From: Wolfiporia cocos
Taxonomy: Eukaryota > Basidiomycota > Agaricomycetes > Polyporales > Phaeolaceae
Direction of reading: 5' to 3'
Length of the DNA: 64,000 bases
NCBI GenBank assembly: GCA_029448655.1
Contig: JACCLO010000014.1
Location: 1,116,001-1,180,000 of the forward strand
Positions 1-12,309 of the stretch are shown here, piece after piece. Numbering within the stretch: the stretch's first letter is position 1; each line of letters starts with the position of its first letter. The notes under the pieces were generated by a model. That model ran no database searches, was not told the origin of the DNA, and saw only the letters and a program-made list of their open reading frames with translations. A program made the translations under genes and the position numbers.

Positions 1-350
1 GTGCAGCAAGCACGCTGGGTCACAGGTAAAGACCACAATGCATGGTGCCGAGAACGGAAGGAGAACAACAGACCTGGGAGAGAGAGTGGTGGACACATCA
101 ACTTGGATACATGCAAGTGGCAGACTGTGTCCGGGTAGTTGAGTGACAAGAGAGCAACATATGGATTGAGGAGAGAGAAGTTGAGCACGTTGACAGTGAC
201 AAGAGCCAGCCTTTATGACAAGATTCAAGAGCCAACTGAAAATATGACAGACTATGAAGTATGATGAAAGGTGTTGCCCGATCAAGTAAGGGACTTACTA
301 AATCGGATGGGAGCCACATCACGCCCAGATGCCACTCTGCGCATGGATGT
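1..350. other. No recognised gene
   Basis: I see only short overlapping open frames with no family signature here. The sequence may be the decayed 3' continuation of the kinase relic that lies on the minus strand further right, but I could not align it. Confidence 0.3.
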
Positions 351-575
351 GTTCCGGTTATTGATATATCCATCCATGTTGATCCTGCAATTGATATTCC
401 TGTCCTTGTTTATCCTGAAAATAATAGATCTATCCTGTTTGGTCCTGCAAATATTATTTCGGTCCTCTTTGATCCTGCAACTAACATCCCGGTCCTCATT
501 GATCCTGAAAATAGTATTTCGGTCCTCATTTATCCTACAAAATATATCTCGGTCCTTGTTGATCCTGCAAGTACC
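351..575 (+). repeat. 30-bp minisatellite, about 7 units
   Basis: Six consecutive 30-bp units run from 381 to 560. Each starts with a variant of GATCCTGCAA and ends with a variant of GGTCCTNNTT. A degenerate unit precedes them (351-380) and a partial unit follows (561-575). Because 30 is divisible by three, the array keeps several frames open and encodes a 10-residue repeat of the type DPAxxIPVLI in one plus-strand frame. No promoter, conserved start or flanking domain suggests it is translated. Confidence 0.85.
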
Positions 576-721
576 CCATGCATAGTGTCTGCTCGTATCT
601 ACGGATATCTACCGAGCTGCTATTTGCAATAGTTAGCAGACTAGATATGAGAGTTCGTGTTTTGCCGATGATGCATAGGCAATGGTCAGCAACAAATTCG
701 ACTTTCCGAGCAAGAGGACAC

Positions 722-2480
722 ACCTATGATTGCATAGCGGATCGCTTGGACCAGCTGTTTCATTGAAGTGAACTTGCTTAGAGGCTCTCTGACAATGTCG
801 AGAACGATTCATGTGTGGCTTCGCTCATTCCACAGTCCATTCTTAATGTCCTTGGCCATTGCAGATATGGTGACGTGGAAACTGGACGTCTCCCCCAGGT
901 CCTCGCTGTACAGCATCTTAGCTAGTGATGTGCAAAGCACGGCTCGGCTCAAAGCCCGGGGCTTGGGCCCGGCTTTGAAGGGCTTGGGCTCAGCGGAATG
1001 TCAAGTCGGGCCCTCCTTGACGGCTCAGGCCGGCTTGGGCCCGGCTCAGGCTCAGGCTGGGGCTTATGGGTAATCATGTAGGACCTCGAAATTATTGGCT
1101 TGTGCAGCTTAAATGGCAGCACAACATATTCAGAATGCTTATATGTCTACTATTTGTTGTTATTCTGATCTACAAGTGTTTTTACAGCTGCTTATGATGT
1201 TTACCGAAAATCCAGATCTCGATCACAACCCCGATCGCAACAGTAGTCACCACGTTCCGCACCGTGTTAGCAGATCACAAGTCATTGTAATGGTCGTTGA
1301 GATCATATAAGGTGAATTGATGCAAAATCTTAAACCAAAGGGCCCATTTTTGCTAATTCTAACAACACCACAGCTGCGCGCCTAAAGCCGCCGGCTCAGG
1401 GCTCGGCTACAGCCGGCTCACGATCCAAGCCGGGCCCTGAGCCGTCTTAAGCCGCCCCCCCAGGCCCGGCTCGGCCCGGCTTAAGTCGGCTCGGCCAGGC
1501 CCGGCTCACGGCTTTGAGCCGTGCTTTGCACATCACTAATCTTAGCCAAACCATAGCGGGGGATATTGTGCTTCTCGAGGTAGGCATTGATCTTGATGTA
1601 GTGAACGACTGCATTCAGTCTGGCAATACCGCTCCTTGATAATGACGTGTTTGACTTGGAAACCACCGAGTAGATTGTCATGTGCAGAGCTCGAGCTGTC
1701 TTCAGGCCAATCCATGCTAGAATCCACAGAGTCATCCATACCCGCCCGCTCAGCCGACACATCCATCACGCCAGAGTCCTCAACAGCCATGGAAGAGCTG
1801 GCAGCATCATCTCTGCATGCTTGCTCGTGTGGTGTGAGGCTCCACATATCGTTGCATGCAGGTGCTTTCCCCTTGCACCACGATGAGGGAGGAGTACTGT
1901 CAGAATCCCCCTGAGTCAGGTGCAGATCCTCAGGCAGCGGACACCAGTAGATCAGCAGCCCCTCCCCAACCCAAGTCGCCCGAGAAAACAGCTGCAGACT
2001 GAAGTGGATGGGACGAAGGGTTAAGAAATCAAGAGCCACTAATGGCAACGTGAGCATACGATTCCAATACAAGTCTTCGTCAATCAATCTGGGGATCCAT
2101 AGTCCTTTGACAAACCTCTCCGAGACCATGAAAGAGAAGTCGTCCTGGCCATTCAGGACAACCTGGTCAGAATAAGAGGAGCAGAGGAGTCGATAGAAAA
2201 ATTTCGATATGAACACATGTTCGGTGATGTAATTGAGGTGGTGTGACACGACAGCAGAGGCATGATTGAAACGATAAATACAAGCGAAGCTGCCCATGTC
2301 ATGGAGGACGTAAGCATACTGAGTGCCATGAGCAGAGAGGAGGTTGAGAGCACTTTCTGTGATTTGAACCAAATCGGCTCACTGGCTTGCACTATCCATT
2401 GGATCAAGGTAGTTGGCTCCTTTGATTTCCACCACGAGCCCGACCTGTGTGGAGGTGAAGGACGCCGTACAGTCAATTAT
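722..2480 (-). pseudogene. FunK1-like fungal protein kinase, decayed and MITE-interrupted
   Basis: The minus strand preserves pieces of a fungal-type (FunK1) protein kinase in order. Near 2420-2480 lies an N-terminal segment containing VVEIKGANY, comparable to the EVK motif of the family N-terminal region. It runs through an in-frame TGA into about 230 further codons (about 2380 down to 1660). A shifted frame with VVHYIKINAYLEKHNIPRY lies at about 1620-1545. Beyond the inserted hAT MITE (923-1538), the segment VLDIVREPLSKFTSMKQL followed by VQAIRYAI matches the FunK1 region just before the HRD catalytic loop. In-frame stops, at least one frameshift and the insertion show the gene is dead. Family assignment is from remembered motifs; the order of pieces is seen directly. 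Confidence 0.6.
923..1538. mobile_element. Non-autonomous hAT element (MITE), 616 bp
   Basis: The element starts TAGTGATGTGCAAAGC and ends with the reverse complement of that terminus. The perfect part of the terminal inverted repeat is over 20 bp and continues into GC-rich CCGGCTC-type subterminal repeats on both sides. It is flanked by an exact 8-bp duplication, ATCTTAGC, at 915-922 and 1539-1546. The 8-bp target site and the TARNG-like terminus are hAT hallmarks. No transposase is encoded. A truncated second copy lies at 59467-59970. It sits inside the kinase relic. Confidence 0.93.
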
Positions 2481-3540
2481 TCGCTTTTCTTATTAGTATG
2501 GTATTTTACTTGTACTATACTGTCATACTCCCACCGACTCTACCAGCGCACGAGCTATGTCCTGCGGATATGTTTAACTAACACGACGTAGAGCTGTTGA
2601 TGATCTAGACCGACATTCCCGTGCTCGAGGGCGGCGAGATGCGTACGTAAATAGGGCGCAGTCTATGATCAGCCAATCACGTTCGAGCCATTGCGCGTTG
2701 TGTTTGACATGTCTTAGGGTATAGCAGACGTGTCTGTGCTGATGACGCGGCCCCCAGCTCGTTTATACTATTATGGCAAATCCTTTACTTAATTAGGTAC
2801 TTTCTCCACTCCCTTTCATCATAGTTTCTGTCCTGTCGCTTTTCAGTTGGCTCTCGAATTCTGGCACCATGTAACATATAAACTGGGCCTTTGACACACT
2901 GTAAAGAAATCTCTCTTCCCATGCTTTTCGTGCTAGCTTACCTCTGAGTTCTGGCGAGGCGACGCCATCTCCTCAAGAGAAGCAAGACGTTTAGTGTGAG
3001 TAGAAGGTCACTCGTAAGCACGATTAGTCGTTTAGTTTATTAGTTTTACTTCGTCTATCTACGTATATTCGTTACGCGACCGTTCGTGGCCATCGTATTC
3101 TGTGCTGGGTTTGTTCGCATTCCCACACACACCCTCTCCGGTCTCTCGTGCATATAGTCGGCCACCTGCCATTCGCTGCATCTCCGCACAGCCCTTCCAC
3201 ACCTGCGCCCAAGGTACTTCCTCGTACACAGGTGCGCCAGGAAGCACACTGATAATATTGGGAAATGTTCTGCTCATCGCCAGAGTCAACTCTCTGTATG
3301 GATTTGGGATCGACTTCTTGTCTCTCCTGAGGAAAGTAAGTCCATCACCTTCACCCCGGATGTCCAACATCAGTGTGTTGAATGCGTGCACCTATGTTGC
3401 TCAGTATGTAAGTATGTGGCAGCACGACAGCCTCAACACTGAATACTAACCAATGGATCGTACATCTGGAGTACTTAGTATTTAGTTTGTGTTTAGTTTG
3501 TAATGGGTTTTGTAAGATGCATCCAGACAGTCCTTATTTC
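2481..3540. other. Intergenic, no gene assigned
   Basis: A 110-codon minus-strand frame at 3059-3391 includes the run VLPGAPVYEEVPW and reads like real protein, but it has no recognisable domain and no obvious continuation. A TGTCATACTCCC string at about 2521 resembles an LTR start, yet I found no matching end or target duplication. I therefore assign nothing here. Confidence 0.3.
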
Positions 3541-4171
3541 ATGTGGAAAAACACAGAGAAGTATTGTGACATCATGTTAGGGATCAATAACTAGCCAGAC
3601 ATAAGGCTCTCAAACTCATGCCTGCAAGCCACATACCATATGTGGCAATGTTGTGCATACATGGACAAATGTGACATCACAGCTACAGCTCACCACTGGC
3701 TTCCCCTTCAAGTGCCCAAGGTATATCATACTGTTCTGATTGGCAATATTTCCGAAAAACTTTTCTCATTACATACTACAAGAGCTTGTACAGCGGATTA
3801 CAGACCTTACCAAAAAGCTTCCACCTATGGTAATCCAATGCATTTATTTATTTTCAGCTTGCTAGGCCCACATGCATGACTTCCCAGTGATCTCCCACAT
3901 TGCACATGATTTCTTAGCAGTCCCTGCTGCAAGTGTGGCAGTTGAATGCCTATTCTCATCTTCTCATCATCTCTGTGTAAGCACCTGTAGTTCACTCAAT
4001 GCTGAGACAATCATACAAGCAATGTGCATCAAGTAGTAGCTTCATGAATGTATCATTATGCTTGCCTAGTATGTCAAAAACCATGTAAACCAACTAAATA
4101 TTAAGTAAATACTAAGTAAATACTAGATACTAAGCTAATACTGCCCAAGGGTGTATTTGGTTGGAGCCTTA
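3541..4171 (+). mobile_element. Decayed hAT transposon with right terminus at 4171
   Basis: The right end reads TTGGTTGGAGCCTTA, the same terminal sequence as the complete element at 57928-58620, and is followed by GCTGGATC (possible target duplication). The left end is not identifiable. Inside are AT-rich repeats of TAAGTAAATACTA type and a hATC dimerisation domain relic. The insertion abuts the left edge of the F-box tandem array. Confidence 0.6.
3878..4036 (+). pseudogene. hAT transposase C-terminal dimerisation domain (hATC) fragment
   Basis: The 52-codon frame starts DFPVISHIAHDFLAVPAAS and continues VAVECLFSSSHHLC, ending in a stop at 4034-4036. This is the conserved hATC block (P-x-LA-x-D-x-LA-x-PA-x-S-x-x-VER-x-FS-S) that mediates transposase dimerisation. 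A TTTTCAG acceptor at about 3857 suggests this was the last exon. The preceding sequence is too decayed to read through. Confidence 0.8.
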
Positions 4172-4739
4172 GCTGGATCAGCCATGCAGTTGCCATCTCC
4201 TTCTGATAGATAACAACTGATTACGTGCCATGCAGTGTATGGGCGCAATTACAGGACTCAGTGGCAAGGCAAGAGCCTCTAGGGTGGAAAAGCTCTAGAT
4301 AGCCACATGATAACACTCCATGGGTTGTATGGCCACTATCACGAAATTTAATAGGACCTGGTGGAAGCGGAGGGCTGAAGAGTCGCACAAAATCCTTGCA
4401 ATAAGCGATGCGATGGCGACGTTAGAGAGCGCACTCACTCATTATAAGGCTGAGCTATAACATTTACCCTTCATTGAGGCCTCTCCTCTTTGTGAATCAC
4501 TGATTCTTCCCAGTCAGCCGCAGCATGTCTTAGACCTTCAACTGCTCTGGATATCGTACATTGATTAACCTGTGCGTCTATATTGGCGCAGAACTGGGAC
4601 AACATCCATCCCGTATGGCACAAGCCATCCCTACACACCTCACGGTGACAAATCAGATTCATGATAGCTGCCATCATGTCACTGAAGAGTAAGCTTCGTC
4701 AACCGAGGTAGCATATGTACGAGAGATCGCCAGGTTGTA

Positions 4740-5733
4740 GCATAAACAGCCAAAACGTCAATGTCAAAACGCGTCAAACGATTACACTACACTATCACAG
4801 TGTCCATATAGATCATATCGGTCCATGCCAGCTCGGTGCGCTCCTGGAAGTCGTGTCGCCACCCTCTTGTTCATCTCTATGACCCGCAGAGTCCACTGAC
4901 GTCCTCAGAAGCTGACCCTTCGCCACACCGCGTCACGTCACAAACAATGCCATCACTTCAGATGCGTCCCCACTTCGCGCTCCCATCGAGTGCATCCTGT
5001 ACATAGACGCGGAATGATGGGGCACATTCCCCTGCCATCGAACGAGCTGTTGAGTGCCGGCCTGCCTGTCACTGACGCGATAGAGCCGCTGAGACATCGC
5101 GCAAAGGGAATCGTAGGTGAGGAGTGTTCAGCGACTCGGATGCCAATGGCGGGGCTGGTCAGTAGCATGGTTGATTGCCGACCGGTAGAGGTGAGGGAGG
5201 CATTGTGCGCCGCACGGACGTATATGGCAAGATGGCGTGAGCACGCAATGTTGCGCGGTATCGGAACATATCGATGTCTGTTGTTGCCAGAGTGTCATGG
5301 CGTGCGTGCTATTCTTGGTGTTGATCATCATCCGCCACGCTTACAATCCCAGGGCGCGATTAGACGGTCGGTAGACGACCACATTGCTTTCGTGAATTTG
5401 GGTTGGCAGCCAGAACGTCTGAGGCGCAATACTTAATTTGCGTGTCCGCATGTGCGACCGATGAGTGGTGCGATCTGTGTAGCACATTCACGGCGGAGTG
5501 AGTCGACCAAGCGAAGAAGTGCTCCGCGGTTATACAGTGAACCAAAGTTGCGGAGAGGCTTGGATGAGGGATGGCCAGAGAAGGGGCATGGACATGTGCA
5601 AATGGGAATGATGCACATCAGATCTGCTCAAGGGGTGCTGAGCGGAAGTTTTGCGAAAAAAGAGGGCAGCCATGCGATTGGGGTGCACTCGCACTCGCCT
5701 AAGTGAGAGTGCGAACGGAGGGCCAGTACGAGC
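4740..5733. repeat. Unit 1 head and 3' flank of F-box gene A
   Basis: This stretch holds the conserved head block (about 4740-4870) and then sequence shared with units 2-5 up to the 3' end of the F-box gene. The open frames in it (for example 148 codons at 4990-5436) are not conserved as frames between units, so I regard it as non-coding. Confidence 0.5.
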
Positions 5734-7542
5734 TCAGGAGTCATCCTCATTGAAGAGTTTGAGGTATACATCGACACGAGTCCTGCGGAATGGCAAGCAC
5801 GATAATGAGACGGCGCACTCAACAAAGGCACCCACTCACCGCAAGACTCTTCGCTCATCCAATTTCGGCATCTTTGCCTTGAGCAGGGTTGACCACCGAA
5901 CTTCATCCGGTATGGCTCGATCAGGATGAGTTGAGAACACAAAGTCAACATGGTGGAGCTTCTCATAGTCCTTGCTGGAGAACAGCTCATTGAGCTGAGG
6001 GCACATGTCCTTCCCGAGAGCGGATACAGTCATTTGCATGCTCTTGTCCGCATTCTTGTTGTACTTAGGCCGCTTCACGACAATTGAGACCTCGCGCAAA
6101 TTCTTCGATACATTGGATTCAAGGATACGGCGCATCCAGGCATATCCAACCTTCTCGAAGTTTAAGGCTTCCAAAGCAACTGTCTCCAGGCTGTCGCACT
6201 GCGCTAGATCGAATACAGATGCTGTTGCGAGTGAACATCAGAGGTACATATACGCAGCGAGTGGAGGTCATTTTATGGACGTACCGATTGTATCAGAGAC
6301 CGCATCTGTCTGACGATCCTTGCCTCGGCGCAAACTAGGGGAGAGTTTCACGCTGCAGAGAGACCGGCTGCACTGCTTGAAGAGCTCATGGAGGGGATCT
6401 CTATAAGCTTCGAGATACGTGCTGTCAGAGGATGCCCAGGCAAAGAACTCGAAGCTCTGGAGATCGGCGACCACTCCTGCGGCGCACAGGTGCCCAATCA
6501 GGGCCGTGTTGGCTTCCACATTGGAGGAAGTGTCATCGACGGAGTAGACCACCAGGCTGGCCAGCCTCACAGACGGAGGACAACGCGTGATTGCGAGACT
6601 CGCACAGGGTGCCGTGCTCGTGAATAACACATTTTGGCATGTGAGGTGGACGAGGCTTGGGAGTGCACAGACGAGACGCCCAAACTCGCGCACCTTCGGG
6701 AACGTGACGTCATGCAGCCGGAGCGTCGTAATAGAAGAAAATGCAGAGAGGTAGAAGAAGATGAGCGGATGGAAGTCGCTCGACTTCCAGATCGCATCCT
6801 GGATGACGAGACGCCACACGAGTGGCATCTTCGCCGTGGCCATGATGGCGAATGTGCCCAGTTGCGGAATTGGCCCCCGCTCACCCTTCTCCTTTGTACC
6901 CAACATCCAGACTGATCTCGCTTGGTGGAGGAGATGTGGCTGTGCCCGCGCACGCCTCGCATGGCCTTGAACGTCGCTCCGATCCCACAGAGCGATGATC
7001 CGCTGCATCCAGTACCGACATCTCGGCGTCCATGCCTTGCACACAAGGGCGCACATATGCAGCATCCCAATATCGTCCCACTGCCAGTCGATGATACGCT
7101 CGCAGACCTCCGTTGGGAGCTGCAGCGGCCTTCTTGAGGACGGATCACTCTCCGTCGGCGCTGGGTCTGGAGCGCCCGGGACGCGTCCGATGTGTCTCCA
7201 CCCGGGCTCTTACGTATCTGTGTCTATCCTTCAGTCGTCTCTCCAGGCTGTAGATGGCTCACTTCTGACTTCCTGTGCTTCCACAGCTCTCTCTAGCGTG
7301 CTCTCTCTCCCTGGAACATTCTGTCCCCCCACTCCACTTTCCACTGCAGACTTCTCTCGTGTGGTTTGTTCGACCGCGCGAAGACTCTGTGCTTCCTCCT
7401 GCAATGCTGAGGATAGATCCCTTCGAACTTCCCCTGTCCCTCCCATCACCTTTGCCGTGTCTATATTATCCTGACCATCCTCCCTGACCGGCGCAGTGGC
7501 AGCTTTCAGGGTGCGTCCCTTTGCGGCATTTGCTTTTGCCAT
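5734..7542 (-). CDS. F-box protein, tandem copy A (four exons)
   Basis: The model is complement(join(5734..5782, 5840..6221, 6285..7208, 7263..7542)), 544 residues with no internal stop. Exon 1 begins MAKANAAKGR and encodes an acidic, E/Q-rich, probably disordered leader of about 93 residues. Exon 2 opens with the F-box at about residues 122-165 (LPTEVCERIIDW, then CALVCKAWTPRC), followed by leucine-rich repeat-like segments such as LPSLVHLTCQNVLF. Exon 3 carries KVGYAWMRRILES and DERRVLR. Exon 4 ends FNEDDS. All introns are GT-AG and 54-63 nt long, and the same junctions work in the other copies, which supports the model. F-box proteins recruit substrates to SCF ubiquitin ligases through Skp1. 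The substrate is unknown. Confidence 0.88.
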
Positions 7543-7638
7543 CTTCCTCTTGTTTCGGCTTGATTGGGGTTGGTGTTGTCGTGGCCTATAACGGCAGAAT
7601 TGAAGTCAAGCAGAATGGCCTTCGTACTCCTTTACACC

Positions 7639-7700
7639 CGTTCATATACCAGGACGTCCTCACAGCGTCGCACAGCCAACCACACGTACAGGATATGGAC
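7639..7700 (-). promoter_or_regulatory. Conserved F-box promoter block, copy A
   Basis: The block contains a TATA-like GGTATATGAA on the minus strand next to the palindrome GGACGTCC and the string AGCGTCGCACAGCCAACC on the plus strand. The same block lies about 60-140 bp upstream of the start codons of copies B, C and D, while the surrounding sequence is more diverged. Its role as a promoter is inferred from position and conservation. Confidence 0.6.
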
Positions 7701-10700
7701 CCAGTGCACAGCACGGCGCTTCTTCCATCTACCCAGCCTGGCAGCGAGGAATGATAAATGGAAGCCAATGACTGCTTTAGGTACGGTTCACCGACAAGAG
7801 CGATACATGAGCGCCAGACGACCTATCGGTGTCGTTAATTACAGCGGTATGTTCCGTACCCTGATTTCTGCTCCCTGTATGAGCCAATCAATGCAGGCCT
7901 ACTTTTGAGGTTTACATTCCGAGACTCGAGGCGATTGGCGGGTCCTTGCGCGAAGCTACAGTTACTCTCTTGCAAAATGTTCATACACGATTGGCGCTAT
8001 CCGTGTACGAAGCCTCGAATTTAGGATCCGCCGCACAGCCCCGCCTCGCAGCGATGACCACACGGGCGCTGTAGCCATACATGCCGTGATATGCCGCGTG
8101 CGTCCTACCGCACACGTCGTCTCCCTCAGTGCACGGGGTATCGTTGACACGTTGAGCATGCAGAGCGAACAGACAACCACCATCGACTTGACACTCTGCT
8201 CCTCCACGGCAGCTGCATAAAGAACGGCTGGCAGAGGCTTGTGGCGGTGCCAGCGCCTATAGAAGCAGAGATGAATACGGAATGCAGGTACGCCTAGTGT
8301 CTGGGAAGGCAATGTTGATGTCAGCCTTCGAATTCTAAGCACTGCGGATGGGTGTCTGCTGTTCTGGGGCCTGTGAGCGAAGATAGCGCGAATGCGATGC
8401 GATGCGCGCGGGGCGACGTTGAATGGCTTCCGTTTTGACAGCGGTGTGCACGTATCCTGGGATGACTGAGGCATGATGGGTATGTGGTCTGGTATGGAAG
8501 ACACAGGTTAGCCTGAAGCATTGTGCGTGATCTGAGGGGCTCGAATAGCATAGGCAGTTGAGCTGTTTTGTGTAGTTTCTTGAATAATAGCTATACAAGC
8601 TATACAACTCAATTTCAGGAGTCGTAGTGATTACCGTGATAATACGCATTGTCATAGTGCGAAGAGAAATTGTGATAGCGTGAGCATCATAGGTAAGATA
8701 CAGGGGAAATTAAGACGCGATCACGAGCTTTTGCAGAATTGTCCCGTCACATTGCATACGCCTGAAAGAGACGATATTCGTGAAGCGGTGATCCAACTTG
8801 CGATATCGACTCAAATCATGCGGAGAGAACATATCTGTGCTTGAAGCCACATAGTACGTATCGGTGCATCACATTAACCAGAGCATCTGGCGCCTGCCCG
8901 ACAGAATGGATGAATCAGAGCATCGCAACAAGGCGTATATGCAGAGAGAGGGCCGTACTCACCTGCAATTTATGCGGCGGAAGACTGTTGACTGCGGCTG
9001 TGAGCAACTCCATCTTTCTAAGGGCTAGAATCATAGCTCGCAATCACGCCCACTACTATGACATTGCGCTATCAGTAGCGAACGTGAGGGCGTGAAGATG
9101 CAATGAGCAAAGGCAATGGCAGCACTCTCACCGCGAACGTATGTCCGGACGAGCGAACAGATCTGCAAGTGCGATATTAGTCATCATATCTTGAGACACA
9201 GAGGCAGAGTTGGCGAGGACCAGACACTGCGTGGACAACGCGCAAGAGGTGTCCCACCTCAAAAAGGCTGAGAGCGTTCGCGGAATGCCACGACGGAGCC
9301 GCCAAGATCCAAGCCAGAGATCTAGGGATGGTATGCAGGCACTCTCATTATTCTGATCGGAAATCTCTCTTCTCGAAGTGAAGAAACACAATCTGTGGCG
9401 TAGAAAACTCGTACAAGGCTATCGTCATGATTTTGCAGCAGTCGCCGGGGGAGGGATCATGGCATTTTGCCTGCCAGGGGGCATACAAGGACTGCCTCAG
9501 AGGACCTCATCTCGGACCAGTGTGAGTTACAGGCGACGCGAGATCCGAAGACACTGACATATGCTGGCCATGATCGATGACGTGTCAGAACACAGAGTGA
9601 GGGACGCGATGCTGATCACCCGTTCATGGCCAGTGCCACACCACGATAAGTGGAGCGTGGAAGTCGATTCGAGACCGTCCATGGTAGGCATTGATGAGAG
9701 TAGAGATGCATGTGGGAGTGAGCGAAGCAATGTAAGACACGAACAAGTTCAGACAGCGGAAAGAGGTGGAGCAAGGAGGCTCAGCCATAGCACCAGCACA
9801 GAAATGTATCCGTGGATGCCTCCGTCCATCAATATTGCCCCGCTGAGCGCTGGAGATGCAGAAACGAGCATGACAAGGTGTTGTATCACGTCGATATGCT
9901 GTCCGCAAGTATGCTAATCAGATCTGGAGCGATAGATCGAGTATAGCGAGTGTCGAAAGCTCCAAAAGAGATTGTCGGGACGAGCTGCATGGCACTAGCA
10001 TAGATTGCCACACTACGTGACCTATTACGAGGGTCGGCCTTACCACCAGTGAGGAAGCGGATAGGACCACATCAGATAATCGATGTGATTCAAGGTCGCT
10101 GGTACAGAGGTGACATGCCAGTCAACTCACATATTTCCACAATAGGTACACCAGTTGCCCAGTAAAAGTCGAGAGCCAGGTGAATATCGTGTCTCCAGTC
10201 GGAGTAAAGTGCTAGACCTGGAGGAGAAGCGAGGAGAGCCACACGAGAACGCTCTTCAAATTAGTTTACAGAAATTCGGAGCCGGAGAGCCAGCTTTCTA
10301 CCGAAACTCCAGTCGGCCGCCGTTGCAAGGACACCACTGCACATGCGAATGGCAGAACTTGGAAGGGGGATAAGTGTCAGCTGTATTGGATGATTCAGAG
10401 ACGTCTGCACTCTGGAGATCGCCTTCAAAAGCGACGAAGAAACAGAGAAGCTCAGTCTTGGAACGAGACCCTGGAAAACGATGATGAGGTCACCGAACTA
10501 CGTACAATGTTGGCTCACCTTCCTGCTAGCAATCACCAGATCAATCATGCAGTCGCTATCTTCTTCTAAACTCTGACACATGATAGTACGCCGTGCATTG
10601 TATGAGTTATAGGGTGGAAAAGCCAGAGAGAGGGGGCTCGAGGAGAACGCGCTCACTCGTTAAGTGGCCGTGCTATCTCACTGCCGCGAAGCGGATAAAT

Positions 10701-11340
10701 TTTCACAATCGGCGCGACGTATGAGAATCGCGACTACTCGAGTCAGCGGGAATACATGAAAGCACCCAAGAGGGGATCCGTCTGGCGCGGGCAACTAGCC
10801 GACCGTTACGGACCAGCGGACATAGGATAGCCAATAGGTTGAGATTACTTCTGACGTGTCCGGGGGCGCAGGTGAGCGTGCACATAGTCAGCCAACGCTC
10901 TGGCCGTGTGAATGACGCAGACGCCGGATGAGTGTGGGCGCTCCAGAGGTGCCACAATCAGCACGATCTCACGGTCCAATATATCAATCGCAATGGCGTC
11001 ACTTATCGTGGCAGCTGCGGAACTTGTTCACCTCTATAAGACGCATGGCTTCTTGATAAGAGCAGGCCATCGTCGCCAATGCTTAGCACTGCTTCTCGAG
11101 CTAGCTATGAGCCGCGATCGATGCGCGGCTGTCTGAGCTCGGTGCATGCGCATCTTAGACTGTCAGCGATGACAGGGACGCCTCGTCTCAATACTTTACC
11201 CTCCCATATGAGGTTTCTCTTCTATTTGTGGCTCGCTGATTTCCCCCCAGCCAGGCGCAGCGTGTCTAGATTAGGCCCTCAGAACAGCTGCCATCATGTC
11301 ACTGAAGAGAAAACTTCATCAATTGAGGTAGCACAAATAC
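7701..11340. repeat. Unit 1 spacer between F-box copies A and B
   Basis: About 3.6 kb of duplicated DNA. Blocks at 7960-8500, 8820-9140, 9420-9910 and 10500-10990 recur in later units. The longest open frame, 180 codons on the minus strand at 7962-8504, shares segments such as SLCMLNVSTIPRALRET with shorter broken frames at about 14600-14850 and 20520-20710. It may be a decayed second gene of the unit, but I recognise no family. Confidence 0.45.
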
Positions 11341-12309
11341 GAGAGAACGCCAGGTTGTAATATAAATAGCAAAAACGTCGATGTCAAAAACGTGTCAAAC
11401 GATTACACTACACTATCACAGTGTCCATATAGATCATATCGGTCCATGCCAGCTCGGTGCGCTCCTGGAAGTCGTGTCCCCACCTCATTCCTTCTCTAGG
11501 TATGACCGTCAGATGCCCCCACCACCTCGCGCTTCCACCGGGCGCATCCTGTACATAGACGCTGAACGATGGGCGACACTCCTCTATCATCGAACGAGCC
11601 GTTGAATGCTAGTCTGGCTATCACTGACGCGACAGGTTCTCGCGAGACATCGCGCGGAGGGAAGCGTAGGTGCGAAGTCTCCAGCGACTCGGATGTCAAT
11701 GGTGGGGTTGGTCAGCAACATGGCGGATTGATGAGGCGTAGAGGTATCGTACGCCGCACAGACGTATATAGCCGGATGGTATGAGAAAACAATGCTGCAA
11801 GATATCCGAGCATGTCGATGGTGGTGGTGGTGGTGGTGGCGGTAGGAGGGCGTGTGATGGATCCTCCGTCTTGCTCAATATCCGCAGACGCTTACAACCC
11901 AAGAGCACAATCGGTAAACGGCCACGTCGCTTTCGTCAAGTGGAGCTGGCATTCAGGACGTGCTGTCCAGGACATCTGAAGCGCAATACCTGATTTGCGC
12001 GTCTGCATGTGCGACCGATGAGGGACGCAATTGGTGTAGCGCGTTCACGGTGGAGTGAGTCGATCTAGCGAAGAAGTGGTCCGTGGCAGAGCGCACAGCC
12101 GCGTGAGTATATAGTGAGCCAAAGATGCGGGGATGATTGGATGAGGAATGGCCAGAGAAGGAGTATGGGCATGTGCAAACGGGAATGGTGCACATTGAAT
12201 CTGCTCAAGGGGGCTGGGCGCGAGCTTTGCGACTAAAGAAGGCAACCATGTGATTGGGGCGCACTCGCGTCCATATAAGTGGGAGTGCGAACGGAGAGCC
12301 AGTACGAGC
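11341..12309. repeat. Unit 2 head and 3' flank of F-box gene B
   Basis: Contains the head block (about 11380-11490) almost identical to unit 1, a (GGT)n microsatellite at about 11818-11842, and then unit-shared sequence down to the F-box gene. No coding sequence is supported. Confidence 0.5.

Noticed and set aside
2521..3060. Possible solo LTR starting TGTCATACTCCC
   Set aside because: No matching CA end with a 5-bp target duplication could be found.
7962..8504. 180-codon minus-strand frame as a second gene of each array unit
   Set aside because: Related sequence in the other units is broken or in other frames, and no family signature or splice pattern is evident.
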